NCBI RefSeq assembly: GCF_001633105.1
Contig: NZ_LUKZ01000031.1
Span: forward strand, 80,366-132,404
Direction: 5' to 3'
Origin: Acidovorax sp. GW101-3H11
Lineage (GTDB): Bacteria > Pseudomonadota > Gammaproteobacteria > Burkholderiales > Burkholderiaceae_C
DNA length: 52,039 nt
Shown here one piece after another: positions 1-8,521 of the stretch. Under the pieces are notes generated by a model. It searched no databases. It had not been told where the DNA came from and saw nothing but the letters and a program-made list of their open reading frames with translations. The translations under genes and the position numbers were made by a program. How positions within the stretch are numbered: position 1 is the stretch's first letter; each line of letters opens with the position of its first letter.

Positions 1-107
1 TCCAGGAACGCCTGGCAGGCCTCTTCGGTGGCAAACCAGTCAAGAAATTCGTTCCAGGTGCGAGGGTAGTCCTGTCCAGGAGTTGGCGTTAGCATCTGGG
101 TTTCCAT
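1..107 (-). CDS. IS1595-family transposase, N-terminal fragment
   Basis: The minus-strand frame starts with ATG at 105-107 and runs off the window edge, giving 35 residues. They include PRTWNEFLDWFATEEACQAF, typical of the segment just before the zinc-ribbon domain of IS1595 transposases. The catalytic DDE/N region is outside the window. The gene points away from the neighbouring LysR gene. Family assignment rests on this short N-terminal motif only. Confidence 0.65.
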   Translation of the reverse strand, partial: METQMLTPTPGQDYPRTWNEFLDWFATEEACQAFL

Positions 108-146
108 CCAGCTATTCTGACGTCACTGGAGCTAAATAGATACCCC
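1..146 (-). mobile_element. 5' end of an IS1595-family insertion sequence (cut by window edge)
   Basis: The coding part (1-107) reads as the N-terminus of an IS1595-type transposase. Upstream of its start codon, reading on the minus strand, the sequence GGGGTATCTATTTAGCTCC begins at 146 and could be the terminal inverted repeat; the following 8 bases (147-154) would then be one copy of the target duplication. The other end lies outside the window, so neither the inverted repeat nor the duplication can be verified. Confidence 0.6.
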
Positions 147-197
147 TTACAAATATACAGTTATTTGGTGTTGCGTGCTTGCACCCCCTGGCCCTGC

Positions 198-1097
198 TCA
201 CTCCTTGAACAGCCGCTCGATCAGGCCGCGCATCCACTGGTTGCCGGGGTCGCTTTCAAAGCGGCGGCTCCAGTGCAGCGACACGGTGAAGTCGCGCAGC
301 GGCAATGCGGGCTCGATGAGGGTGTAACCCCCGTCGGCCGCAAAGGTGCGCGCAATATTGCGGGGCATGACCACGGCCAGGTCTGTGGCGCGCACGATGG
401 CGGGCAGCACCATGAAGTGTTCGGTGGTCAGGCGGATGCGGTCCTGCAGCTGCTGCATCTCCAGAATGCGCAGGGTGTCGGAGTGGGCGCGCACGGCCAC
501 AAACTCCAGCTGCCGCAGGGCGCTGAGCAGCACCGGGCCGCTGCGCCGGGTGGCGGCGAAGGGGTGGCCTGCGCGCAGCAGTACCACGTAGCGGTCGTGG
601 AGGAGCTGCACACGCTGCGTGTCCTTCACCGTGGGCAAAAAGCCGAAAGCGAAGTCGATGGCGCCGCTGTCCAGCCGCTGGGGGATCTCGTGGCGCGGCA
701 CGGGCAATGTCTCCAGCCGCACGCCGGGCGCCTGGTGCTGCAGCGCCACCATCAGGTCGGGCAGAAAGCGGCCTTCGCCAATGTCGCTCATGTGGATGCG
801 GAAGACCTTGTGCGACTGCAGCGGCTCGAACTGGGCGGACTCGTTGAGCGCCTCTTCCAGCAGGCCCAGGGCGCTGCGCACGGCGTTGGCCAGCCGGTCG
901 GCCTTGGGGGTGGGCTGCACACCACCGCCTGCGCGCACAAACAGCGGGTCTTTGATGAGCAGGCGCAGCCGGGTGAGCGCCTGGCTGGCGGCGGGCTGGG
1001 TCAGGTCCAGCAGGTCGGCGGCGCGGCTCACATTGCGTGTGCGGTAGACCGCATCGAACAGCCGCAGCAGGTTGAGATCGATGTCCTTGATATGCAT
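198..1097 (-). CDS. LysR-family transcriptional regulator
   Basis: This 299-residue protein has normal LysR length. The N-terminal winged HTH (about residues 5-65) includes LNLLRLFDAVYRTRNVSRAA and DLTQPAASQALTRLR, followed by an effector-binding domain. It is divergent from the benzoylformate decarboxylase gene across a 66-bp gap that contains a LysR-type T-N11-A palindrome, so it probably controls that gene and itself. Its second helix and the segment PLFVRAGGGVQPTP resemble NodD/PcpR-like regulators of aromatic degradation. The inducer cannot be read from sequence; benzoylformate or mandelate is an inference from the neighbour. Confidence 0.93.
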   Translation of the reverse strand: MHIKDIDLNLLRLFDAVYRTRNVSRAADLLDLTQPAASQALTRLRLLIKDPLFVRAGGGVQPTPKADRLANAVRSALGLLEEALNESAQFEPLQSHKVFRIHMSDIGEGRFLPDLMVALQHQAPGVRLETLPVPRHEIPQRLDSGAIDFAFGFLPTVKDTQRVQLLHDRYVVLLRAGHPFAATRRSGPVLLSALRQLEFVAVRAHSDTLRILEMQQLQDRIRLTTEHFMVLPAIVRATDLAVVMPRNIARTFAADGGYTLIEPALPLRDFTVSLHWSRRFESDPGNQWMRGLIERLFKE

Positions 1098-1100
1098 TGG

Positions 1101-1119
1101 ATGAATACCGCTTAGTCAT
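1101..1119. promoter_or_regulatory. Candidate LysR operator (ATGA-N11-TCAT)
   Basis: In the 66-bp divergent gap between the LysR gene and mdlC, ATGA (1101-1104) and TCAT (1116-1119) form an inverted pair separated by 11 bases, the classical LysR T-N11-A arrangement. It is 4 bp from the LysR start codon and 45 bp from the mdlC start, suitable for autoregulation and activation. Confidence 0.45.
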
Positions 1120-1163
1120 TTCATTGTATTGATGGATGAAGCAAGCCCCCCGAAGATGGCGGG

Positions 1164-2762
1164 ATGCCTTCTGACGCAACCCCTTTGCCCACCGTGCGCG
1201 AGGCCGTGCTGGACCTTCTGCGCGGCTTTCACATCAACACCATCTTTGGCAACCCCGGCTCCACCGAGCTGCCGCTGTTCCTCGACTTCCCCCAGGACTT
1301 CCGCTACATCCTCGGCCTGCAGGAATCAGTGGTGGTGGGCATGGCCGACGGCTACGCCCAGGCCACACACAACGCGGCGTTTGTGAACCTGCACTCGGCC
1401 GCAGGCGTGGGCCACGCCATGGGCAACATCTTCACGGCGCACAAAAACCGCACGCCCATGGTCATCACGGCCGGGCAGCAGGCGCGCTCCATCCTGCCGT
1501 TCGACCCCTTCCTGTTTTCGGGCCAGGCCACCGAGCTGCCCAAGCCCTACGTGAAGTGGAGCATCGAGCCCGCCCGCGCCGAAGACGTGCCCCTGGCCAT
1601 TGCCCGCGCCTACTACATCGCCATGCAGCAGCCGCGCGGGCCGGTGCTGGTGTCCATCCCCGCCGACGACTGGGACAAGCCCTGCGAGCCGCTGCAGGCC
1701 CGCACCGTGAGCACCGAGTCGCGCCCCGAGCCCCGCGTGCTGCAGGCCATTGGCGATGCAATGGATGCCGCGCAGCGCCCCGTGTTTGTGGTGGGCGCCG
1801 CTGTGGACCGCGACCGCGCCTGGGACGATGTGCTGGCCCTGGCCGAGCGGCACAACGCCGCCGTGTGGATCGCGCCCATGTCCGGCCGCTGTGGCTTTCC
1901 GCAGGACCACCGCCTGTTTGCGGGTGTGCTGCCCGCCATGCGCGAGAAGATCGTGGCACTGCTCGGCGGGCACGACCTGGTGTTTGCGCTGGGCGCCGCC
2001 GCCTTCACCTACCACGTGGAAGGTTTCGGCCCCCATGTGCCGCCCGGGGCGCAGCTGGTGCAGCTGATTGACGACCCGGGCACGGCCGCCTGGACGCCCG
2101 AGGGCACCTCGGCCGTGGGCAGCGTGCGCCTGGGCGTGCAAGACCTGCTCGCGCGCCCCGCGCCCATCGCGCGCGCCCTGCCCCCGGCCCGCGCTGCGCG
2201 GCCACGGGTCGAAGCCTCGGCACCCGGCGCCTTGATGAGCGTGCCGTATGTAATGCAGACACTGGCCGAGGTGCGCGATGCCGCCTCCATCGTGGTGGAG
2301 GAAGCCCCCAGCGCGCGCGCCGCCATGCACGCCTACCTGCCCATCCTGCAAAGCGAAACCTTCTACACCATGTGCAGCGGCGGCCTGGGCTATGGCCTGC
2401 CCGCCGCCGTGGGGGTGGCGCTGGCCAAGCCTGATCGCAAGGTCATCGGACTCATCGGCGACGGCTCGGCGATGTACTCCATCCAGGCGCTGTGGAGCGC
2501 GGCGCAGCTGCAGCTGCCCATCACCTTCATCATCCTCAAGAACCGGCGCTACGCGGCGCTGCAGGAGTTCGCGCCCACCTTTGGTTTTCATGAAGGCGCC
2601 AAGCTGGAAGGCACCGAGCTGCCCGACCTGGACTTCCTGGCGCTGGCGCGGGGCCAAGGCTGCGACGCCGTGCACGTGAGCGATGCCAGCCAGCTGGCAC
2701 CGGTGCTGCGCGAGGCGCTGGCGCACCCCCGCGCCATGCTGGTGGAGGTGGATGTGGCCTGA
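1164..2762 (+). CDS. mdlC: Benzoylformate decarboxylase (thiamine diphosphate enzyme)
   Basis: This 532-residue enzyme matches the length of Pseudomonas putida benzoylformate decarboxylase (about 528), which converts benzoylformate to benzaldehyde and CO2 in the mandelate pathway. Residues known to matter in that enzyme are conserved: Ser33 in FGNPGS, the ThDP-activating Glu54 in LQE, His77 in NLHSAAG and His284 in FTYHVEG. The ThDP/metal motif starts at GDGS (432-435) and ends at Asn460. The pairing of His77 with His284 favours this function over acetolactate synthase or oxalyl-CoA decarboxylase, though another aromatic 2-oxo acid could be the substrate. The ATG at 1164 has only a weak GGCGGG upstream. 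The divergent LysR gene and the following Bug receptor fit a catabolic locus. Confidence 0.85.
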   Translation: MPSDATPLPTVREAVLDLLRGFHINTIFGNPGSTELPLFLDFPQDFRYILGLQESVVVGMADGYAQATHNAAFVNLHSAAGVGHAMGNIFTAHKNRTPMVITAGQQARSILPFDPFLFSGQATELPKPYVKWSIEPARAEDVPLAIARAYYIAMQQPRGPVLVSIPADDWDKPCEPLQARTVSTESRPEPRVLQAIGDAMDAAQRPVFVVGAAVDRDRAWDDVLALAERHNAAVWIAPMSGRCGFPQDHRLFAGVLPAMREKIVALLGGHDLVFALGAAAFTYHVEGFGPHVPPGAQLVQLIDDPGTAAWTPEGTSAVGSVRLGVQDLLARPAPIARALPPARAARPRVEASAPGALMSVPYVMQTLAEVRDAASIVVEEAPSARAAMHAYLPILQSETFYTMCSGGLGYGLPAAVGVALAKPDRKVIGLIGDGSAMYSIQALWSAAQLQLPITFIILKNRRYAALQEFAPTFGFHEGAKLEGTELPDLDFLALARGQGCDAVHVSDASQLAPVLREALAHPRAMLVEVDVA

Positions 2763-2849
2763 GAAGGTGTGAACGAACCCACCATGCCTTCCAATTTTTT
2801 TGGTTCATTGCACAAGACCCGGCACACCCGGGCTTTACCGGAGACACGC

Positions 2850-3851
2850 ATGCATTCCTATCCCCCACGCTCCAAGCGCCGCCTGCTGGGCGCGCTGGCC
2901 CTGGCTGGCATGGCCTTCAGCCTGCTGCAACAGCCCGCCCAGGCCCAGACCGAAGCCTGGCCCAGCAAACCCATCAAGGTGATCGTGAACTTCCCGCCCG
3001 GGGGCGCAGCGGACCAGATTGCGCGCGCAGTGAGCGTGCCGCTGCAAACTGCGCTGGGCCAACCCGTGGTGGTCGAGAACCGGGGCGGTGCGGGCGGCAA
3101 CATCGGCGGCGAGGCAGTGGCCAAGTCGCCCGCCGATGGCTACACCCTGCTCATGAGCTCGGGCGGCATGGTCTCGGTCAACCCCCACCTCTACCCCAAG
3201 ATGCCTTTCGACCCCGCCAAGGACCTGGTGCCCGTGGCGGCGGCGGCGCGCGTGCTGGTGTTCCTGGAGGTGCGGCCCACGCTGCCGGTCAACACCATCC
3301 AGGAGTTCATGCAGTACCTCAAGGCCCACCCCGGCAAGCTGAGCTTTGGCACGCCAGGCAATGGCAGCTCGCCACACCTGGCTGCCGAGATGCTCAAGGC
3401 CCAGGCCAATGTGTTTGCCGTGCATGTGCCCTACCGGGGCGCGGCCCCCGCCATGCAGGACCTGCTGGGCGGGCAGGTGGATTTCATGTTCGACCCCGGC
3501 ATTGGCCTCTCGCATGTGAAGGCGGGCAAGCTCAGGCTGCTGGCGGTGGGCAGTGCCAAGCGCTCGCCCCTGTTCCCCGATGTGCCCACGCTCGACGAGG
3601 TGGGCCTCAAGGGTTTTGATGCCGACACCTGGTTTGGCTTTTATGCCCCCGCAGGCACACCGCCCGAGGTGGTGGCGCGCCTGAACCGCGAGATCAACAA
3701 GGTGCTGGCCACCACCGCCGTGAAGGAACGCATCACGGCGCTGGGCGGCGTGCCCGCGCCGATGTCGCCCGCCGACTTCCACGCACGCGCCGCCATCGAC
3801 AGCACACGGTTTGGCGCACTCATCCAGGCCCGCAACATCAAGGGCGACTGA
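2850..3851 (+). CDS. Bug/TctC-family tripartite tricarboxylate-type receptor
   Basis: The 333-residue periplasmic solute-binding protein has a signal peptide (positive N-terminus, hydrophobic LLGALALAGMAFSLL, cleavage near AQAQ). Family hallmarks follow: WPSKPIKVIVNFPPGGAADQ, the ENRGGAGGNIG motif and AKSPADGYTLL. The ATG at 2850 was chosen because GGAGA lies 6 bases upstream and the signal peptide begins there; a longer reading from 2769 has no such support. These receptors bind organic or aromatic acids. No TctA/TctB membrane subunits are adjacent, as is usual for Bug proteins in betaproteobacteria. Co-orientation with mdlC suggests benzoylformate or mandelate as ligand (inference). Confidence 0.92.
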   Translation: MHSYPPRSKRRLLGALALAGMAFSLLQQPAQAQTEAWPSKPIKVIVNFPPGGAADQIARAVSVPLQTALGQPVVVENRGGAGGNIGGEAVAKSPADGYTLLMSSGGMVSVNPHLYPKMPFDPAKDLVPVAAAARVLVFLEVRPTLPVNTIQEFMQYLKAHPGKLSFGTPGNGSSPHLAAEMLKAQANVFAVHVPYRGAAPAMQDLLGGQVDFMFDPGIGLSHVKAGKLRLLAVGSAKRSPLFPDVPTLDEVGLKGFDADTWFGFYAPAGTPPEVVARLNREINKVLATTAVKERITALGGVPAPMSPADFHARAAIDSTRFGALIQARNIKGD

Positions 3852-3950
3852 ACGCCGCCCACGCAGCCCCGAATGCCCGCGCACGGCAGTGCGAGATTCG
3901 CGATGGACTACAGTCCCGCGCTTTGTCACAACCATCCCAGAGGTACTGCC

Positions 3951-4364
3951 ATGGCGCGCAAGCCCCAGATCATCCTGTCGTCACTCGACGTTGACCGCAT
4001 CGAGGCCCTGCTGGCCGCGATTCCGGCCAGCGTCTTTCCAGGCAAGGCGGATCTGCAGGCAGAGCTCGACCGGGCGGACGTGGTGCCGCCCGAGGAGATC
4101 CCGCCCAATGTGGTGACCATGAACTCCACCGTGCAGTTCTCCATCCTGGAGACGGGCAAGGAGTTCTGCCTGACGCTGGTCTACCCGCGCGACGCAGACG
4201 GCACCGCAGACCGCATCTCGATCTTTGCGCCCGTGGGCAGCGCCCTGCTGGGCCTGGCGGTGGGCGACGAACTGGCCTGGCCCGGACCGGGCGGCAAGTC
4301 GATGACGGTGCGGGTGAAGGACATCCTGTACCAGCCCGAAAGCGCTGGCGAATTGCATCGTTGA
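3951..4364 (+). CDS. rnk: Rnk-like nucleoside diphosphate kinase regulator (GreA/GreB C-terminal fold)
   Basis: This 137-residue protein has the normal Rnk length. A short helical N-terminus with DVDRIEALLAA is followed by a GreA/B C-terminal (FKBP-like) domain: VVTMNSTVQFSILETG, CLTLVYPRDAD, ISIFAPVGSALLGLAVGDEL. Rnk binds RNA polymerase near the secondary channel without the Gre coiled coil. The start at 3951 follows AGAGGTACTGCC (AGAGG as Shine-Dalgarno). A longer reading from 3873 would add an unsupported extension. Confidence 0.88.
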   Translation: MARKPQIILSSLDVDRIEALLAAIPASVFPGKADLQAELDRADVVPPEEIPPNVVTMNSTVQFSILETGKEFCLTLVYPRDADGTADRISIFAPVGSALLGLAVGDELAWPGPGGKSMTVRVKDILYQPESAGELHR

Positions 4365-4369
4365 TGCCC

Positions 4370-4388
4370 CCCGCCGCCGAGCGGCGGG
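4370..4388 (+). terminator. GC hairpin after rnk, no U-tract
   Basis: CCCGCCGC-CGA-GCGGCGGG forms an 8-bp stem six bases after the rnk stop. There is no following T-run, so it is a structural element or weak terminator at best. Confidence 0.3.
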
Positions 4389-4438
4389 CAACATGCTGCT
4401 TGGCGCGACACCGGTCACCAGTGACAATGGCAGCCGCC

Positions 4439-4828
4439 ATGACCACACCGCCCGCCCAGAACACGCCAGACCTGCCCCCGTCCATCGACCAGTTCGACCC
4501 GGACTCCACCCTCGCCTTCCAGAGCCGCATGGAGCGGGCGCCCGAGTGGTTCTGCTCGTTCCTCGCGGGTAACAGCCGTGAAAAGAGCCGCCTCAAGCGC
4601 GAGATGGCCACCATGAAGGGATCGGTGGTGTGGCTGGTGCAGCAGCGCCGCCAGGGCAACTGGACGGCCGATGAACGTGCCCATCTGCGCGATGTGATGC
4701 GGTCGGCATCGTCCGTGAGCCCCTACCTGTTCATCTGGGTGATCCCGGGCTCGATGCTGATCCTGCCCTTCATGGCCTGGTTTCTGGACCGGCAGCGCAA
4801 GCGGCGCGAGCGCAAGCTGCAGCGTTGA
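4439..4828 (+). CDS. Small membrane-anchored protein of unknown function (LETM1-like C-terminus)
   Basis: The protein has 129 residues. The body is hydrophilic and basic (REKSRLKREMATMKGSVVWL). One hydrophobic segment, LFIWVIPGSMLILPFMAWFL, lies close to the C-terminus and is followed by a very basic tail (DRQRKRRERKLQR), predicting a tail-anchored inner-membrane protein. The membrane segment with its P-G-S and LPFMAW pattern resembles the C-terminal segment of LETM1-related bacterial proteins. Start ATG at 4439 is uncertain; in-frame ATGs exist at 4427 and 4361. It follows rnk in the same direction and is convergent with the acyltransferase gene. No function is assigned. Confidence 0.7.
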   Translation: MTTPPAQNTPDLPPSIDQFDPDSTLAFQSRMERAPEWFCSFLAGNSREKSRLKREMATMKGSVVWLVQQRRQGNWTADERAHLRDVMRSASSVSPYLFIWVIPGSMLILPFMAWFLDRQRKRRERKLQR

Positions 4829-4856
4829 AGGGCTCTTGGCGAGCCCTCACCCAGAA

Positions 4857-5975
4857 TCAGAACCCGTTGTTGGAGACAGCGACCAGCAGACCAGTGCCCA
4901 CCAGCCCCGCCTGCCAGCGCAAGGCGGTGGACCAGGTGGGCACATGCTGCTCCACCCGCAGGTACAACAGACGCCCGGCAGCGAGGGACAGCACAAACGC
5001 CAGCAGCATGCCCAGCGCATTGGGCACAGGCGACGTCGGCCACAGGTGGCTGACCACCGCGTTGACGAGCAGGCACACTGCAAAGTGCACAAGGAAGATG
5101 GAGTAGGACATCTGCCCCACGCGCACCAGCGGCGCAAAGCCCCCCCAGGCCCGCACACGCTCGGACCGCAGCGCGACCACCAGGCACAGCGCCGTGACCA
5201 GCGCCACCAGAATGCGGCCCCGGAAATCCATCGCCAGGGCCCCACCGCCCAGCAGCACGATGGCGCTCAGCCACCCCGCCGGGCTGGGCGCACGCACAGC
5301 CCAGAAGGCCAGCATGCCCAGGCCATAGGCGCCAAAGAAGTAGATGGCCCACATGTCGAGCCCGGCCATGCGGTTGAAGACCCACAGCGATGCGGCCACA
5401 CCTACCACGATGATCGCCCGGGCCAGCACAGCCCCGTGCCGCTGCGCCCACGCGCCCGGCAGGGCCCGAACGCCCGCCCAGACCGCCACGCTCAGCGCAA
5501 ACAGCTGGAAGTCGATGGCCACGTACCAGACCCCGGCCGACAGCGCATCTTCGTCCACGATGTCCTGCAGCAGCAGGGCATTGGCCAGCAGCTGCGCCAG
5601 GGTCGGCTCCTCGGGCACGGAGGGGTGTGCCATCCAAGGTCGCACCAGCGCAGCCACCACCACGGTCAACAGCAGCGCCACCGCATAGGGCACGACCAGC
5701 CGCACAAAACGCTTGGCCACCGCATTGCCCGCATGGTCAAACCGCGCCTCGCCCTGGGGGGCCAGGCTGGCGGCGGCCAGGTAGCCGCCCAGCACCAGAA
5801 ACACCTGCACCGCCATGCGCCCATAGTCGTACAGCCATGCCATCAGGGCCGGGGCCAGGGGCTGGGCGATGTCCGACATGGGCCCATAGAAGGCCAGGTG
5901 GTGCCAGACGATGGTGATGCACGCCATGGCCTTGACCATGTCGATCAGGGGTGTGCGGGAGGGGGAGGACGACAT
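4857..5975 (-). CDS. Acyltransferase 3 family membrane protein
   Basis: This 372-residue protein consists of about ten hydrophobic segments. The N-terminal motif LIDMVKAMACITIVWHHLAF carries the conserved His pair (His25-His26) of OafA/YrhL-like acyltransferases, followed by QVFLVLGGYLAAASL and the family-typical VRLVVPYAVALLL. These enzymes acylate cell-surface or secreted sugars in the inner membrane. The start at 5975 puts the first membrane helix close to the N-terminus; the in-frame extension to 6050 is Pro/Arg-rich and unlikely. No polysaccharide genes are nearby, so the acceptor is unknown. Confidence 0.88.
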   Translation of the reverse strand: MSSSPSRTPLIDMVKAMACITIVWHHLAFYGPMSDIAQPLAPALMAWLYDYGRMAVQVFLVLGGYLAAASLAPQGEARFDHAGNAVAKRFVRLVVPYAVALLLTVVVAALVRPWMAHPSVPEEPTLAQLLANALLLQDIVDEDALSAGVWYVAIDFQLFALSVAVWAGVRALPGAWAQRHGAVLARAIIVVGVAASLWVFNRMAGLDMWAIYFFGAYGLGMLAFWAVRAPSPAGWLSAIVLLGGGALAMDFRGRILVALVTALCLVVALRSERVRAWGGFAPLVRVGQMSYSIFLVHFAVCLLVNAVVSHLWPTSPVPNALGMLLAFVLSLAAGRLLYLRVEQHVPTWSTALRWQAGLVGTGLLVAVSNNGF

Positions 5976-6149
5976 GGCTGCGCGGGGTCGGTGAGGTGCC
6001 GGTGGACGTGGTGGGCTGCCGAGGCCACAAAGGGCCGCAACAGCAGGCAAAAACCTCTATTGTCCTCTGTCAGCACGTTTTTTTCGCAACCGCTCTGCGC
6101 TGGGCGCGACACACCCCTATTCCGCGCAGGCCTGCGCGCCCCTCCAGGC

Positions 6150-7283
6150 TCAGTACCGCAGGCTGCCTTCCGCGTCCACGATCGCCAGCTCGACATAGGT
6201 GGAGCCGTTGTGGCTCTTGGGCGAATACTTCACGCTGAAGCGGCCGAACGAGATTTCGCCCGCGTCTTCCATGGTCTTGGTGAACGATTCGGTGGTCAGG
6301 TTGCGCCCGGTGCGCCGCAGGCCCTCCACCAGCAGGCGCGCATGCACAAACCCTTCGAACTGCGACGCAGACGGTTGCGCCGTGGGCGACTTGGCACGCA
6401 GCAGGCCCAGGTACTCGGCCACCACGGGGATGGTGGTGTTGCGCAGCGACGGCATGATCTGCGCGAGGATGATGCCGCGCGCCTTGTCTTTCAGCTCACG
6501 GTTGATCACATCCAGGCTGGCGACCGAGAAGCCATAGTACGCAGGCCGCGCGGCCGTGGCCTGCACGGCCTTGATGTAGTGGGTGAAGGTGGTGCCCGCC
6601 GTGGCCACGATCACCGCCTGCGGCTGCGCCTTTTCGGTGGCGGCGGCCGCAGCGGCAAAGTCGGGTTGTTTGGGGTCTACCTTGATCTCGGCGACGAAGG
6701 GCAGTTTTTCGTCGTCCGATGCTTTCTTCAGCTCGGCGGCCAGGGTCTTGCCCAGGCCGTCGTCCTGGTAGAACAGCGCCACGCGGCTGATGCCCTGCTG
6801 GCGCAGCTGCGAGACGATTCTGCTGGCCTCGCTGGCGTAGCCCGCGCGCACATGGAACACATAGGGGTTGAAGGTTTCGCGGAACACCGATGCGCCGGTG
6901 ACCGGGCCGAACAGCAGCGTGCGGTGCTCCTTGATCAGCGGCAGGATGGCGGCCGTCTGCGCCGTGCCCGTGCTGTTGTAAATCATGAAGACCTTGTCGG
7001 TCTCCAGCAGCTGGCGGGTGTTTTCCACCGCCTTTTGCGGATCGAAGCCGTCGTCCAGCGTGGTGTAGCGGATCATGCGGCCATGCACGCCGCCCTGGGC
7101 GTTCACCGCGTCGAACATGAGCCGCGAGCCCTCGCCATACTGCGCCGTCTGCGGGCCCAGCGGCCCCGACAGCACGGCCGACGCCCCGAGGCGGATCTCG
7201 TCGGCGGTCACGCCCTCGTTGCGGGCATGGCCCAGCCCGGTGGCGCACAAAGCCGCCAGCAGCACTACCAAAGAACGAACCAT
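6150..7283 (-). CDS. Liv-type ABC transporter substrate-binding protein (orphan)
   Basis: This 377-residue periplasmic binding protein has a signal peptide (MVRSLVVLLAALCATGLGHA) and a Peripla_BP_6 fold: ADEIRLGASAVLSGPLG, NAQGGVHGR, MIYNSTGTAQ and GPVTGAS. The ligand is probably a branched-chain amino acid, aromatic acid or similar. No permease or ATPase is adjacent. ATG at 7283 is preferred over the GTG at 7286; AAGGTGG is suitably spaced upstream. A 22-bp perfect palindrome 37 bp upstream suggests its own regulated promoter. Confidence 0.9.
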   Translation of the reverse strand: MVRSLVVLLAALCATGLGHARNEGVTADEIRLGASAVLSGPLGPQTAQYGEGSRLMFDAVNAQGGVHGRMIRYTTLDDGFDPQKAVENTRQLLETDKVFMIYNSTGTAQTAAILPLIKEHRTLLFGPVTGASVFRETFNPYVFHVRAGYASEASRIVSQLRQQGISRVALFYQDDGLGKTLAAELKKASDDEKLPFVAEIKVDPKQPDFAAAAAATEKAQPQAVIVATAGTTFTHYIKAVQATAARPAYYGFSVASLDVINRELKDKARGIILAQIMPSLRNTTIPVVAEYLGLLRAKSPTAQPSASQFEGFVHARLLVEGLRRTGRNLTTESFTKTMEDAGEISFGRFSVKYSPKSHNGSTYVELAIVDAEGSLRY

Positions 7284-7319
7284 CACGCACCACCTTGCAA
7301 AAAATGTGCTGAACCAGCC

Positions 7320-7341
7320 ACCAAAGCAGTCTTGCTTTGGT
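7320..7341 (-). promoter_or_regulatory. Perfect 22-bp inverted repeat upstream of the Liv-type receptor gene
   Basis: On the minus strand ACCAAAGCA-AGAC-TGCTTTGGT is a perfect palindrome with 9-bp arms, placed 37 bp upstream of the start codon at 7283. There is no U-run, and a GATAAT (-10-like) sequence lies just upstream on the minus strand. This favours a repressor operator over a terminator. Confidence 0.45.
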
Positions 7342-7419
7342 TATTGTTCATCACCATTATCTGCAGCCACCGGGGCCGGTTTATGGGGGTTTGCCCTTGC
7401 GTGAAGGTGCCTGAAACAA

Positions 7420-7458
7420 CTTCGCCCACCGTGCGCGTGAGGCGCTGGGTGGGCGAAG
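7420..7458. repeat. Long inverted repeat (11-bp arms) after the nitronate monooxygenase gene
   Basis: CTTCGCCCACC (7420-7430) and GGTGGGCGAAG (7448-7458) pair perfectly around a GC-rich 17-base loop. It lies about 75 bp beyond the nitronate monooxygenase stop. Without a U-tract it is not a canonical terminator, but it could stabilise or end the mRNA. Confidence 0.45.
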
Positions 7459-7534
7459 CCGGTGTCTCTCGGGCCACCACCACGCCCTACCACTGGCGTG
7501 GGCGATGCCCGGAAAACAGAGGATCAGCGCAGCA

Positions 7535-8488
7535 TCACAGCTTGAGGCGCGCGCGTGCCGCTTCGTACTCGCTGCGCAGCTTGGCCACCAGCTCGGCCGT
7601 GCTGGTCACGGCGTTGATGGCGCCAATGCCCTGGCCGCAGCCCCAGATGTCCTTCCAGGCCTTCTTGGCGTCGCCGCCAAAGTTCATCTTGCTCGGGTCG
7701 GACTCGGGCAGGTTGTCCGGGTCCATGCCCGCCGCGCGAATCGATGGCGCCAGGTAGTTGCCATGCACGCCGGTGAACAGGTTGCTGTAGACGATGTCGT
7801 CCGAGCTGCCTTCCACGATGGCCTGCTTGTACGCATCGCTGGCGCGCGCCTCGTGCGTGGCAATGAAGGCCGAGCCGATGTAGCCGAAGTCTGCCCCCAT
7901 GGCCTGCGCGGCCAGCACGGCGCCGCCGCTGGCGATGGAGCCGCTGAGCGCGATGGGGCCGTCGAACCACTGGCGGATTTCCTGGATCAGCGCAAACGGG
8001 CTCTTCACGCCCGCATGGCCCCCCGCGCCGGCGGCCACGGCAATCAGGCCATCGGCACCCTTCTCGATGGCCTTGCGTGCGAACTTGTTGTTGATGATGT
8101 CGTGCAGCACCACACCGCCCCAGGCATGCACGGCCTGGTTCACGTCCTCGCGTGCGCCCAAAGACGTGATGATGATCGGCACCTTGTACTTGGCGCACAC
8201 CTGCATGTCGTGCTCCAGCCGGTCGTTGCTCTTGTGCACGATCTGGTTGATGGCAAAGGGCGCGGCGGGCTTGTCGGGGTGGGCCTTGTTGTAGGCCGCC
8301 AGGGTCTCGGTGATCTCGGCCAGCCATTCGTCGAGCAGCTCGGCAGGGCGGGCGTTGAGCGCGGGCATGGAGCCCACCACACCGGCCTTGCACTGCTCGA
8401 TCACGAGCTTGGGGTTGCTGATGATGAACAGCGGCGAGCCGATGACGGGCAGCGACAGGTTTTGCAGCACGGGAGGCAGTTTGGACAT
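7535..8488 (-). CDS. Nitronate monooxygenase / 2-nitropropane dioxygenase family FMN enzyme
   Basis: The 317-residue TIM-barrel flavoprotein shows PVIGSPLFIISNPKLVIEQC and AGVVGSMPALNARP at the N-terminus, the FMN-phosphate loop region GADGLIAVAAGAGGHAG, LSGSIASGGAVLAAQAMGAD and GYIGSAFIATHEA. Such enzymes oxidise propionate-3-nitronate or alkyl nitronates. The His in GAGGHAG is the usual catalytic candidate. In Comamonadaceae, homologues commonly sit near acyl-CoA dehydrogenase genes, as here; the true substrate may differ from nitronates. The start at 8488 gives the family-typical short N-terminus. Confidence 0.9.
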   Translation of the reverse strand: MSKLPPVLQNLSLPVIGSPLFIISNPKLVIEQCKAGVVGSMPALNARPAELLDEWLAEITETLAAYNKAHPDKPAAPFAINQIVHKSNDRLEHDMQVCAKYKVPIIITSLGAREDVNQAVHAWGGVVLHDIINNKFARKAIEKGADGLIAVAAGAGGHAGVKSPFALIQEIRQWFDGPIALSGSIASGGAVLAAQAMGADFGYIGSAFIATHEARASDAYKQAIVEGSSDDIVYSNLFTGVHGNYLAPSIRAAGMDPDNLPESDPSKMNFGGDAKKAWKDIWGCGQGIGAINAVTSTAELVAKLRSEYEAARARLKL

Positions 8489-8521
8489 GGCAACAACTTC
8501 CAGGACAAGAAATTAGGATGA

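Noticed and set aside
4836..7757. A 973-residue plus-strand frame across the acyltransferase and receptor genes
   Set aside because: It is antisense to two well-recognised genes and encodes low-complexity His/Arg/Gln-rich sequence.
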